A DNA stretch of 64,000 nt from assembly GCF_009870125.1 (NCBI RefSeq), contig NC_046680.1, positions 13,225,501-13,289,500 of the forward strand. The letters are read 5' to 3'. Below, one piece after another: positions 22,483 to 31,482 of this stretch. A program made the position numbers and the translations under genes. The notes below the pieces were generated by a model. That model searched no databases, had not been told where the DNA came from, and was given only the letters and a program-made list of their open reading frames with translations. The DNA comes from Drosophila pseudoobscura. Lineage: Eukaryota > Arthropoda > Insecta > Diptera > Drosophilidae. Each line of letters opens with the position of its first letter. Position 1 is the stretch's first letter.

Positions 22483-22968
22483 ATGAGTAAGATGATGAAT
22501 AAGATATGGACTCAATTCAGGGGTGGCTGCATAGTTCGGTAAGGATTGATTCACACCACATAATCCTATACTAAGCTGAGCTTTGGCCATTTCACAGAGG
22601 AAATTTGATTAAGTTCAACAATAGTATTACCAGCCAAATTGAAAATGATCTGAAAATCGAAGAGTTGCTAACGGTAAGATAGATAGATAGTGATGATAGT
22701 GATTGACTTCCCCAATAGCACCATTCAATTTGTACAGGAACGGAAGCACCTGGAGACAAAAACCGGCACGCTCACCAAGCAGGTCAGGGGACTAGAGGTC
22801 ATGGTCTCCGACTTGACGCGGGCTATTAAACGCATAGAGTTCGGTAAAGACATGGATCTGAGAATTAAAGTGACAGCAAAAAAAGCACCAGCCGAAAAAG
22901 GGATTGAGAGCAGCCCCACATCGACATCTTCTCCGTCAAACAAAAAAAAAATCACCCAGTGTCGGTAA
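22483..22968 (+). CDS. Small coiled-coil protein, tandem family copy 1
   Basis: Three exons spliced by eye: 22483-22538, 22598-22673 and 22738-22968, with canonical GT-AG ends (CG|GTAAGG, CACAG|, ACG|GTAAGA, TACAG|). The product is 120 residues. Intron phases are 2 then 0, as in three more genes downstream. The N terminus (MSKMMNKIWTQFRGGCIV) is basic and hydrophobic with no acidic residue, like a mitochondrial presequence. The third exon starts ERKHLE and gives a heptad-like helix of about 35 residues, then a Lys/Ser/Thr-rich tail unique to this copy. It is unknown to me; function is not assigned. No AATAAA follows before the next gene, so it may share the poly(A) site at 23327. The exon model is convincing through its agreement with the other copies. 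Confidence 0.65.
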
Positions 22969-22981
22969 TATGAGTTGATGC

Positions 22982-23076
22982 AAAAATCCCCTCGAGTGGT
23001 TCACAGGGGTTTCATTATCAACAGAACGTATCGGAAACCTATAAAAGCATTCATCTCGACTGAGATTGGCATTCAG
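22982..23076 (+). promoter_or_regulatory. Immune-type promoter: kappaB, GATA, TATA
   Basis: 22982-22991 (AAAAATCCCC) is, on the minus strand, GGGGATTTTT, the exact NF-kappaB/Rel site form of cecropin promoters. 23015-23020 (TTATCA) is a GATA-factor site on the minus strand, and GGGGTTTCAT at 23007-23016 is a weaker second kappaB-like match. TATAAAAG at 23040-23047 sets a start near 23071-23076, 20-25 bases before the ATG at 23097. kappaB with GATA within about 100 bases of a TATA box is the classic layout of fly antimicrobial-peptide genes. Confidence 0.6.
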
Positions 23077-23096
23077 AAAGCAAAAGATTCCAAACG

Positions 23097-23309
23097 ATGA
23101 AGCTGTTCGCACTGTGTTGTCTGCTGTTCGCTCTACTCGGATGCCTGGTCTCTCCAAGCTATGGCTCGCCATCCCGTCACAGCGGAGGAGGAACTGGAGG
23201 AGCGCCTGGAGGAGCTGGAAATCCTTTCAGACAGCCGCCCGCACCACGTCCTTTCATCTATGACGCGCCGATCCGAAGACCAGGTCAACCAAAAACTATG
23301 TACGCTTAA
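23097..23309 (+). CDS. Secreted Gly/Pro/Arg-rich peptide, probable immune-induced effector
   Basis: Single-exon gene for 70 residues. Residues 1-23 (MKLFALCCLLFALLGCLVSP...) are a textbook signal peptide, with likely cleavage after SYG or the next Ser. The mature part (about 46 residues) has no Cys. It starts with a Gly-rich stretch carrying Ser/His/Arg (PSRHSGGGTGGAPGGAG) and ends with a Pro/Arg-rich segment containing PRPFIYDAPIRRPGQP. It is cationic, like proline-rich fly antimicrobial or immune-induced (IM) peptides. The kappaB/GATA/TATA promoter upstream supports infection-inducible fat-body expression under Toll or Imd. It might correspond to one of the small IM peptides, but I cannot name the orthologue. 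The poly(A) signal is at 23327. Coding status is firm; antimicrobial action is inferred. Confidence 0.8.
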   Translation: MKLFALCCLLFALLGCLVSPSYGSPSRHSGGGTGGAPGGAGNPFRQPPAPRPFIYDAPIRRPGQPKTMYA

Positions 23310-23326
23310 ATCAACAAATGTGACTT

Positions 23327-23332
23327 AATAAA
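23327..23332 (+). terminator. Poly(A) signal AATAAA
   Basis: AATAAA 18 bases after the stop codon of the secreted peptide gene. It is also the first AATAAA downstream of coiled-coil copy 1. Confidence 0.6.
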
Positions 23333-23690
23333 TTTACTAAATATGAAAACACAGAAGAGTGATTTTTGTGTTCTTATCAATGATAGCCAGCGAAAAGCTG
23401 ATCGGAGCTTTGTTTGCCTTCAGAATCTGAATTAAGGTTTCTTAATTGACGATCTGTTATAGCCCCCCATTGTGATTACGAAATATACACAATCATCATA
23501 TGGGGATTTTTCTTCTTATCAGTGAATCAAGTGTTTGAGAATTGTTGGCGTGATTCATTGATGATCGCTCAACGAATACTATTGAATTTTTGAGGCTCTA
23601 CGTATATGGTTAAATATTATGTAGCCTCACTTTAATTGTCAATCATGTTAGCGTAAATAAATATTTTATCCAAATTCCGAATCATAGAAA
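23333..23690. other. AT-rich spacer
   Basis: No gene seen. Presumably holds the promoter of coiled-coil copy 2. No clear TATA box; several ATTGAT/ATCAAT stretches. Confidence 0.4.
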
Positions 23691-24103
23691 ATGTCTAAAA
23701 TTGTGAATCTGCTAAGCTCGCATTTCGCTATAAGGCGTTTGCACCCACAGAAAATATACAACCTTCCAGCAGTCAAGTATGTTCTAAAAAGACATCACAT
23801 TGCATAATATCCCATAAAGACATTAATTCTTTTTCAACCAGTCGATTTTCGATCAAATTCTCTTACCTAGGCAGTGTCAAGAGGTCTAACATTCCCTATA
23901 TGCAAACGGTTTGTTAATAAGTCTAACATTTTCGAATTCTCCATCTAATAGATCTTCCATTCCAGAAGCAACGCGATCGGCTGGAAATTATACGCAAGAA
24001 AATCAAAGCAGAACGAGAGTCAATTAAATCTAAAATTGAAAAAATTGAGAAGCTTATAAATAATTTGGAAAAATTAAAATCAAACCCCGAAAAGAAGTCA
24101 TAA
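23691..24103 (+). CDS. Small coiled-coil protein, tandem family copy 2
   Basis: Exons are 23691-23776, 23842-23908 and 23966-24103, giving 96 residues. Splice sites are CAA|GTATGT, CAACCAG|, ACG|GTTTGT and TTCCAG|. Intron phases are 2 then 0, matching the other copies. The first 50 residues (MSKIVNLLSSHFAIRRLHPQ...) are Arg/Lys-rich, hydrophobic and free of Asp/Glu, a strong presequence-like pattern. Exon 3 begins KQRDRLEIIRKKIKAERESI and is one continuous charged amphipathic helix, ending PEKKS. The start MSK is shared with copy 1. No AATAAA occurs before copy 3 begins 84 bases later, so the two may share one transcript ending at 24706. Function unknown; possibly mitochondrial. Confidence 0.68.
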
Positions 24104-24187
24104 GGACACAGTAAATCAAGTTAGCTCTGGAAAACAGCTCTGCAGTATCGAGCAATTTGGAATTCTAATTTTTGAAATTTTTGGCCC

Positions 24188-24648
24188 ATGATGTTTGGAG
24201 CCGTCATCAAAGCCATAAGGCTTCTGAAATTCAGAGATGTCCTGGCCACAAGCAGTCTTCAGTGCGTATGTTCGGCTTTCCTGTATTCTTTTATAACCTT
24301 TTTCCAATAACCAATAGACGGGGAGTAAGCCGGGACAAAACAGGAGAAGAAAAGCATCATTTTAAGAGAATTGTGAGTACTTGAATCAATCAATCAATCT
24401 TAAACGAAGTTGTATATATGTATGTATATGCCTACGTCGAAAAGGAAATGGAACAACTGAAGAAAATTAGGCAGAATGTAATTAAGGATATGATGGCACA
24501 GATCGAGGCTCTGAAATACGAGATCAAAACCATTGACAGAGGGTTTTCCGAAGACAAAGAGTCAGTCAAAGAAGAGTTGTTGCAAAAAATTGAGCAGTTA
24601 AAAACTGAAATCGAAAAAATAAGAAAGACGATTGGAAAAAACGATTGA
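24188..24648 (+). CDS. Small coiled-coil protein, tandem family copy 3
   Basis: Exons are 24188-24261, 24318-24372 and 24445-24648, giving 110 residues. Two in-frame ATGs open it (24188, 24191). Intron phases 2 and 0 are conserved, but the last acceptor (GTCGAAAAG|GAAATG) has a poor pyrimidine tract. The N terminus (MMFGAVIKAIRLLKFRDVLA) forms an amphipathic basic helix. Exon 2 ends GEEKHHFKRI, resembling GENIHFLKI at the same place in copy 4. Exon 3 starts EMEQLKKIRQNV and is the longest helix of the family, about 65 residues with two heptad blocks, ending IGKND. Function unknown. The poly(A) signal is at 24706. Confidence 0.65.
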
Positions 24649-24705
24649 AAGTAGGCGATCTTTCTAGTTTCAATCTGCCTCTGGCATTCCTTCACTTAAC
24701 AGTAA

Positions 24706-24711
24706 AATAAA
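24706..24711 (+). terminator. Poly(A) signal AATAAA
   Basis: AATAAA 58 bases after the stop codon of copy 3, and the first after copy 2. Confidence 0.5.
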
Positions 24712-24792
24712 TTTCAAGTAATTTCAAAATTTTCATAGATAAATACATTTTTGTTTGGATAATTCTTTTAAATTCACCGAAAATTATCAGAA

Positions 24793-25178
24793 ATGCAGAA
24801 ATATCTTTGCAACACGCTTCGCCTTTTAGCTCCCCCGAAATGTTGTTTTACACAGAGCTTCAAGTGAGTACTCAGATAATCGGGAAAAGTCTATTGCTGT
24901 ATTCGACCATATTTATAGGAATGCTAGCAACTTCTTGTACGAAAGAGCTAGAGCCGGAGAAAATATCCACTTCCTGAAAATAGTACGTATTTGTGATCTG
25001 TATCCGATTTGGTAATGGTGTGAATTGTTTAAACATTATCCAGCAAAGAGAACAACTGATGAAGCTGCGCTCCAAACTGATGGCGCAAAAGGTGCAGGTC
25101 ATTGCAAAGATCGACAAAGTGGATGAGCAGATTGAGAGAATAACGGCCAAATCCGATGAAGACCAACAGGCACATTGA
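24793..25178 (+). CDS. Small coiled-coil protein, tandem family copy 4
   Basis: Exons are 24793-24863, 24919-24982 and 25044-25178, giving 89 residues. Splice sites are CAA|GTGAGT, TTATAG|, ATA|GTACGT and ATCCAG|, all canonical. Phases are 2 then 0. The N terminus (MQKYLCNTLRLLAPPKCCFT) has no acidic residue and is presequence-like. Exon 2 encodes a short linker with ERARAGENIHFLKI. Exon 3 (QREQLMKLRSKLMAQ...) is a single amphipathic coiled-coil helix ending DEDQQAH. The order presequence, short linker, then REQLxxLR helix recalls the mitochondrial ATPase inhibitor IF1, though the IF1 inhibitory core is not evident. The poly(A) signal is at 25250. Confidence 0.68.
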
Positions 25179-25222
25179 AGGGGAACAGCACTAAGGGGAA
25201 CAGCACTAAGGGGAACAGCACT
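25178..25222 (+). repeat. 15-base tandem repeat, three copies
   Basis: AAGGGGAACAGCACT repeats exactly three times (25178-25192, 25193-25207, 25208-25222), then decays. It starts at the last base of the copy 4 stop codon and so lies in its 3' UTR. Confidence 0.9.
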
Positions 25223-25249
25223 AAGGGAAATACATAATATTTAATCGGA

Positions 25250-25255
25250 AATAAA
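25250..25255 (+). terminator. Poly(A) signal AATAAA
   Basis: AATAAA 72 bases after the stop codon of copy 4. It faces the convergent apt 3' end. Confidence 0.55.
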
Positions 25256-25296
25256 TTAAGAGGGCTATACCCAAACTGTTTTTTTCTTTCTTTTTT

Positions 25297-26413
25297 TTTA
25301 TTTAAAATAATTTGTATTTTCTCATTTACATAGAAGCCTTTCAGGTCCGAGGGTTTTCTTCCCCTCTTCAAAGACCTGCCTGATAGTGGGAGCTTTCTTA
25401 AACATACGATATATATATGGGGCTGTTTTTGTTTTGTTTTTGTTTTAATCATATATGGTAACAATTTGTTTTGCAGCGCAAATGGTAAATAAAATATTGA
25501 AATTAACCTTCATTTAATATGGCATTCAAACAAACATCTATATGCACACACACATGTGCATTAAGAGAGGGACAGGGCATACGTGTGGGTATACGTATAC
25601 ACAAATCAAAATAAAGTCTATACAAAGATAAAATAAATACAAGTTCAAATCAAAATGAAAGATGACTCCACATGTGTGTAGGGCTGCTGCGCAAAATACA
25701 ATACAGTACATCCTCCTGAATAAGTCGGATTAGCTTAAGAATACAAAAAGAATCGCCTATAGATATACTCGTACATGTATGTATGTACATATATGTATAA
25801 GCAGACCGTTAGTGGTGGTATCAGAACGTAAAACTGAATTCAAGAACGTAAGTACAATACATTTGTGGTAGTTGAGCAACTTGGAGAATGATATTCCCTA
25901 GTACGAACTATAACTACAAACTAAAACTTGACTTGACTTGGTCAAGTGCTGGTGAGGCCAGAAGAGAGTGTTTTGTGTATGGGTGGGTTGGGTGTGGGTG
26001 TGTGTGAGGTAGGCTTAATGGGCGGGCGGGCGGCCGAGCGAGCGAGCGAGAGAAATATGGCATACTTTCGAGCGTCTCCTGGTCCTCCCTTTATCTGTGG
26101 CTTGGTTGGGTTCGAGTTTGGGTTGGGGTCTGTGTGCGGGATTCGCTTCTAGCTTTTCAAATACTGATCAACAATGCCAGGAATGTTGTGGTAGCATGCA
26201 ACTCGGTGTCTCTGTTTGTGACTGTGGGTGTGTTTGTGCGTGTGTGTGTGTGGACAGATATGAATCCTGCTTCTAACTTAGGTGTAAAACACTATCTCTA
26301 ACTCTAGCCGATCTCCAGCTACGCCCTCTACCTGCGAACGGAGCCATGGAGTCGTCTGTTAAGGCTACAACTAACATAACATGAAACGCTGCTCGACTGA
26401 CGCCCGCTGTGTC
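25297..26413 (-). other. apt: Probable apt 3' UTR
   Basis: Minus-strand DNA between the apt stop codon and the first minus-strand AATAAA (plus TTTATT at 25297-25302), about 1.1 kb with no other gene. It is AU-rich and contains a Pumilio-type TGTACATA on the minus strand (25789-25782), plus GT/CA-rich patches near 25970-26250. Convergent with coiled-coil copy 4, whose poly(A) signal is only about 45 bases away. The 3' end position is inferred. Confidence 0.5.
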
Positions 26414-28110
26414 CTAACTGGGCAGCCGCTTGCTGGCCAGCTCCTGCAGCTTCTGCAGCGCCAGGGTCTTGTTGATCTCGATCAGGTCACGGCTGTGCTT
26501 GGCCGACTGCAGTTGCACCTCGAGGATCTTCATGCGCATCATGTGCTCCTTGCTCTGCATCTCCATGAACAGGCGCAGCTCGAAGTTGTTGCTGCTGGAG
26601 TTGCCAGTCGCGACTCCAACGCCAACGCCAACGCCTACGCCATGACCGTTGCTGCTGCTGCTGCCCGAACGCTCCAGGGCCTGGCAGTCCGTCGAAGGCG
26701 GCATTGATGTGGTCAAAGACTGCGGCTGATCCTCGATTCCCAACATGCTGCCGCTGTTGGTGCGCCGACGCTTGGGCAAAGGCTTCAGCAGATCATCATC
26801 GTCCTCATTATTGTTGTTGTTATTGGTGCTCTTGTGCTGGTGCTGCAGGGCGACCACCTGAGCTTGTGCCTGTGCCTGAGCCTGATGCTGCTGGATGGCG
26901 GCGGCCGCAGCAGCTGCCGCACTGGGGAACTGGCCGGTCCTCAAGGCATTGAGAGCCTCCAGCGTGGCGGATATGTTGTTCATGTTGAAGTTGGCCTGGA
27001 AGCCGGACATGTCGGGTCCGCCCGGGAGAAAGCCGCCACCGCCGCCGGTACTCGCATCGAGAGCAACGGCTGTCGAGACTGTGGCCGGACTCTCGGCCTC
27101 GTGGATCCCGTTGCGACTGTGATTGGGTGACACACTCAGACGCTCGCCACCGCCTAAGATGTCGCTCTGGTTGAGATGGTGACTGTTGTATTTCTCATCA
27201 AAGGTCTCGTTGTGTTCCTCTTCCTTGATGTCCACATCGCACATCTCCTGCGGTGGGGTACGACTGCTGCTTGAATGGAGAATATTGTTAGTTATAGATA
27301 TCCAGCCGGAGGCAAAGATCTCTAGCGTTCCACTTACTCGTCCATGTCGTGCTCATCCCCATTGAATTTGTAGTCCTCGCGATACTCGAAACCCTCCTCC
27401 AGGGCCAATGGAATCTTTGAATAGTCAATGCCATCCAAGGCCTCCGACTTGCAGGCCTTCTTCGCCTCCTGCATAAAGTCCCACACCTCGAAGGTGAACG
27501 GTGACGGCTTCTTGCGATCAGCCACCTCTGCCCCGAACCTGGCTAAACGATTGTTATAGTCGAGTATCTCATTCCGGGTGCAAGCTGATGGAAGAAAGAT
27601 ATTTTTAAATGTTAGGACATTAATTTATTAGATGAAAGGCATCTTTCTGATGGCACATACCCTTCATGCGGCGCCACTGCTCCTTGAGGCGATTGCAGGT
27701 GCGATCGGTGCCAAATTGATTTGAAAACTTCTGGTGTATGATCTTCCAGGCCTTGTTCTTGACGGCTGTGAGGCCGGCATCCAGGCGCTTGTTCTCTATG
27801 ATCCGCATATCCTTGCGGCACAGATCTAGCAGGTACTTCTTCTCCTGATGATTCCAGTTCTGGGTGCGTTCCCGTTTCTTGTACATGTTCATCGATGGAT
27901 TGTTCATGTACTGTGTCATCTCTGCGAAGGGGATGGAATATGGAATTTTAATGGTCTGGTAGGAAGGCGGTAGGCGGTAGGCGGAGGGTTAATGTATAAC
28001 TTACCCGTCTTCAAGTCGACGCCCTCCAGCAAACTGTGGTTGGAATTCTGCCAGTTGGCGGCTATCTTCATAAAAGCCTCCAGATCGTTGGCCGTATACT
28101 GTTTGTTGAC
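26414..28110 (-). CDS. apt: Apontic: Myb/SANT-like and leucine-zipper transcription factor (shared coding exons)
   Basis: Four exons: 28110-28005, 27921-27661, 27584-27338 and 27269-26414 (stop TAG), with phases 0/1/1/2 all consistent. With the distal first exon the protein is 498 residues, close to the roughly 484 I recall for D. melanogaster Apt. An N-terminal segment (VNKQYTANDLEAFMKIAANW) leads into a Myb/SANT-like domain (from KRERTQNWNHQEKKYLLDLC, through the Lys/Arg-rich CNRLKEQWRRMK). A conserved acidic linker follows (PSPFTFEVWDFMQEAKKAC). The last exon has Ala/Gln runs, an NLS (LPKRRR), Gly-Val repeats and a C-terminal heptad helix (FELRLFMEMQSKEHMMRMK...). Apt acts in head, heart, tracheal and border-cell development and in translational repression of oskar. 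The vertebrate relative is FSBP. The identity rests on domain order, length and the aquaporin neighbours. Confidence 0.88.
27266..27269 (-). other. apt: Tandem NAGNAG acceptor of the last apt exon
   Basis: On the minus strand the acceptor reads ...CAAG|CAG|CAGTCG, so two AGs three bases apart can be used. Both keep frame and differ by one Ser just before the acidic MCDVDIKEEE segment. Confidence 0.5.
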
Positions 28111-28239
28111 CTGCAACGAGTAACGAGAGAAATGAGAATCGAGATATCGGAATCGGAATGGGAGTCATTGATTAGTCCTCAAATTACCGGCAAATCTGAA
28201 TTATAATTCCATTCCCCCTTGGGTCTGTCAGGTACATAC

Positions 28240-28275
28240 TTTGGCATGCAAAGCTTGTGCCACATTCCCCACCAT
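28240..28275 (-). CDS. apt: Candidate proximal alternative first coding exon of apt
   Basis: On the minus strand an ATG at 28275 opens exactly 12 codons (MVGNVAQALHAK) ending at AAA|GTATGT (donor 28239), phase 0. The acceptor TTGCAG at 28111 begins VNKQYTAND in phase 0, 129 bases away. It would give a 501-residue form. The frame stays open upstream, so the true start could differ. The competing distal exon has a better donor. They may be alternative promoters. Confidence 0.4.
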
Positions 28276-29636
28276 AAGAAGCGCTGCTTTGAGACGCACT
28301 TCAAGATTCAATGAACCTGATAATGATGATGATGATCGGATCGTTTCGGCCAAACCCGAGACAAAATGAAATATTTCGTGTGTCGGAGTGATACTCCGGG
28401 CACATCAATTAAACTTTTTTGTGGCCGTGGCCATAGCCGTAGGAGTCAATGAAAACAAAAGGATTTTGAGTCTGGAATTGTTATTTTCTTCATCGTCGTC
28501 TCCATCTTCTGCTCTTCTCCCTCCCTTGCATTACTTCTGGCTGCTTGATTTCTGACTTTGATATGACCAGAATGGAGGCGGCTGTAGATGCAGTCGCATT
28601 AATTGATTTTCAATTAGCGGACAGGAGACTGGAAAGAGGGGTGGGGGGCACACAGGCATATCAGTCAGCAAATGTTTGCAGGCCATAACGAAAATGGGCT
28701 AAGAGGAATATGAATATGAATATGAATATGAACAATCGAATGATGTGAAAGAGACAGAGCGACCCACAGAAAACGACAAATAAATAATACCATGAAACGC
28801 GTTTTAATTTATAAATTAACAAAACTCACACACACACACACACACACGCACACACAGATGCGGACATTTTGCTCGGAGTATCTGTGTGTGTGTGGATCTG
28901 TGCTTGAGTGTGGGGGCGATCAAACGTCGCACTGACAGCCAATTATACCAAGATCAAATACACTCAAGCAAGCATCTACAAATTCTTCAAGCATATACCC
29001 TATACATCCATATATGTATATGTACATATGTACATATATAAATCAATACATCCATGTGGTGGCACATATTGAGCATATCCAATGCTCGCTACAGTGAAGC
29101 TGGCCTACAGCGGCCAACAAGCTGATTTCTTCTCGAAGAAATTATCTGGAATCTATGTAAAGTAGACTCCGAACATCTGCCTTTCAGATCTCTCCAAAAG
29201 CTCTTGCCCTACCCCTGTCCCTACCTCGACCCGATCATATGTACGATCGTCAATCTTTAAGTACGTTTTATGGTGCTTTATTTTATTTCAGTTTTGTTCA
29301 GCGACCGATTCCGGTGTCTCCTCCTTCGGAAACCCACAAGTCTTGAAGAGGGAGTGGACTGGGGGACTGGCTGTAGAAACTGCGCCATGTGTTCAATATT
29401 TATGCCGTATCTGATTTACAATTTATACGTGTATATGTGTGTGTGTATGTGTGTACACATATATAGTAAGTACGCAGATATGTAGATACATTTGTATTTA
29501 TCGCATACGCTCGACGAAGTCTATGAGATCCAAAGGAAACTTAGTCATTGGCATCGACAACGACATCGACAACCGACAGCGGCGCGTGCGCTTATTATTA
29601 TTATATTTATTTTGTACTCTTCCTATGTGTACGAGT

Positions 29637-29642
<6 letters not shown>

Positions 29643-29669
<27 letters not shown>
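29643..29669. repeat. (AC)n microsatellite
   Basis: About 13 AC units without interruption. Similar CA/GT runs occur at 28826-28856 and 30251-30274. Confidence 0.95.
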
Positions 29670-29908
29670 TATCCACTATATTTCTTAACGAACAATTAAT
29701 TATTATTGTCGACTATTATGGTAGTGTTTAAATTTTAGTCATGAGTTGGCTGGACTTTTGGGTTCGGTATTTTCGGTATTCAGAGAATAATTGAAATGCG
29801 AGGCGAGTGTTCTGCTCTGTTCTGGCACTGAGCGCGCTTGCCGGCCAAGTTAGTCCAAAGATGAAGTTGAAAGATGCAAAAAATGATGGCAGACTGGATG
29901 TTCTGACA

Positions 29909-29964
29909 CCTCCCGAAATGCCTCCGAAATGCCTCCGAAATGCCTCGGAAATGCCTCCCAAATG
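29909..29964. repeat. 11-base minisatellite CCTCCGAAATG
   Basis: Five units: one 12-base copy, two exact, two with one or two changes. Confidence 0.9.
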
Positions 29965-30549
29965 CCGCAATTTATAATCAAGTCTTGTGTCTGGCAATTT
30001 CGAATTGTTCCTAAGTTTGTTTAATGGGCTGCCAAGACCAAAAGTAATATCTCCATTAGATTTAATATTTCCTGTGTTCCAATTAGGGATCCTTGGTAGC
30101 TTCCGAGGCAGTTCCCTGACTGGTGCATATCGAATTAGCCTCAAAGATCTGAAGATCAAACAATAATCACTCCCTCCTCCAATCAATGTTACTTCAAAAA
30201 TTAAGCATTGAAGTTACTAAATAAGCAAACTGGTTTACATTTCCAGCGACTGTGTGTGTGTGTGTGTGTGTGTGCTTTGGATTTTTATCTATATTTCTTT
30301 TTTTCGGTTGTTAATATGAAAACGAAAAATAATTACTGTATCTACATACATGCCCCTCAACAATTGTGAACCTACACACACGGAGCGTCTACAAAAGTCA
30401 ACCTTGTGCCTTAAAATAAAGCAAGGCATTGTCTGTTGCCCACTACTACCAGCAGATACCAGATACCGGAGACAGACCAGAGACCAGGCCCAAAGACGAC
30501 CATGCTCGATATACCGTAAGTACGTATCCATTGCCCGGGCAGGCAGTCC

Positions 30550-30626
30550 GTGCTTTGTCCGTGCTCTGTCCGTGCTCTGTCCATGCTCTGTCCGTGCTCT
30601 GTCCGTGCTCTGTCCGTGCTCTGTCC
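30550..30626. repeat. 11-base minisatellite GTGCTCTGTCC
   Basis: Seven contiguous units, five exact and two with one change. It merges into a GT run. It produces spurious repetitive frames on both strands. Confidence 0.95.
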
Positions 30627-31448
30627 GTGTGTGTGGGTAATTACCACAAATTAACGATCGAATGAACGAACAAACGAACAACTTATTGTATTCTGCGGCA
30701 TGCCTTAGCCCCAGCCCCAGCCCCAGTCCCAGCCTCAGCCTTAGCCTTAGTACGGTGAACTATTTCTGTCAACAACAAAAGTTAAAGCAGCGTTATAGTT
30801 CAAGCCAAATGAGAAATTTCAAATGGTAATGGCAATGGGAGTGGGGCATAAATGGAGCACACCAGACACACACACACACACATTCTGATGGAGCTGTAGA
30901 TGGAGTACAGCTATGGTCGTGCCCTGCGACTGATTCTGAACCTGGAGACGAATCGTTAAATGTTAAACTTTCGAGCACTTGAAATGATTTTACACACACA
31001 GAAATTCTCTTGCCCACGTTCTGGATTGCTGTTGAATGCCGCTGCCGCTGCTGCTGCTGCTGCGTTGTGTAGCATAAATTTATGTATTATAATAATTGTA
31101 CAGAGAAAACTAAAAACGAAATGTCATCGAACGTTCAAGTGGCCGAAAAGAGCTCCCCTTCATTGCCCTACGTTTCCCCGCGTTCTCCTGCATTTTGGGT
31201 CTTTCGAGTGGCGGGTACGTGTAGTGGTGGAGTGGCAGGCAGGCAGGCAGGCAGGCAGTTGTGTGGCAGTTGAGGCAGTTAGGGCATTCATTGATTTGAA
31301 TGCTTAAATCAAAGAAAGGAATTTGTTGTGCGCTGTTTATTGTTCTAACGTTGGTCGGAGAGCGCCTTAAGTGGGAACCCTGCCGCAGGTTCAAGATGCG
31401 AACATTTCTCGCTCTTCCGACTACTCGAACAATTTCTCTTCGTACGAG

Positions 31449-31451
<3 letters not shown>

Positions 31452-31479
<28 letters not shown>
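31452..31479. repeat. (GA)n microsatellite
   Basis: About 14 GA units. Such runs are potential GAGA-factor binding platforms inside the apt intron. Confidence 0.95.

Positions 31480-31482
<3 letters not shown>

Noticed and set aside
25946..26152. Plus-strand frame opposite the apt 3' UTR
   Set aside because: GT-rich low-complexity sequence on the antisense strand of the probable apt 3' UTR.
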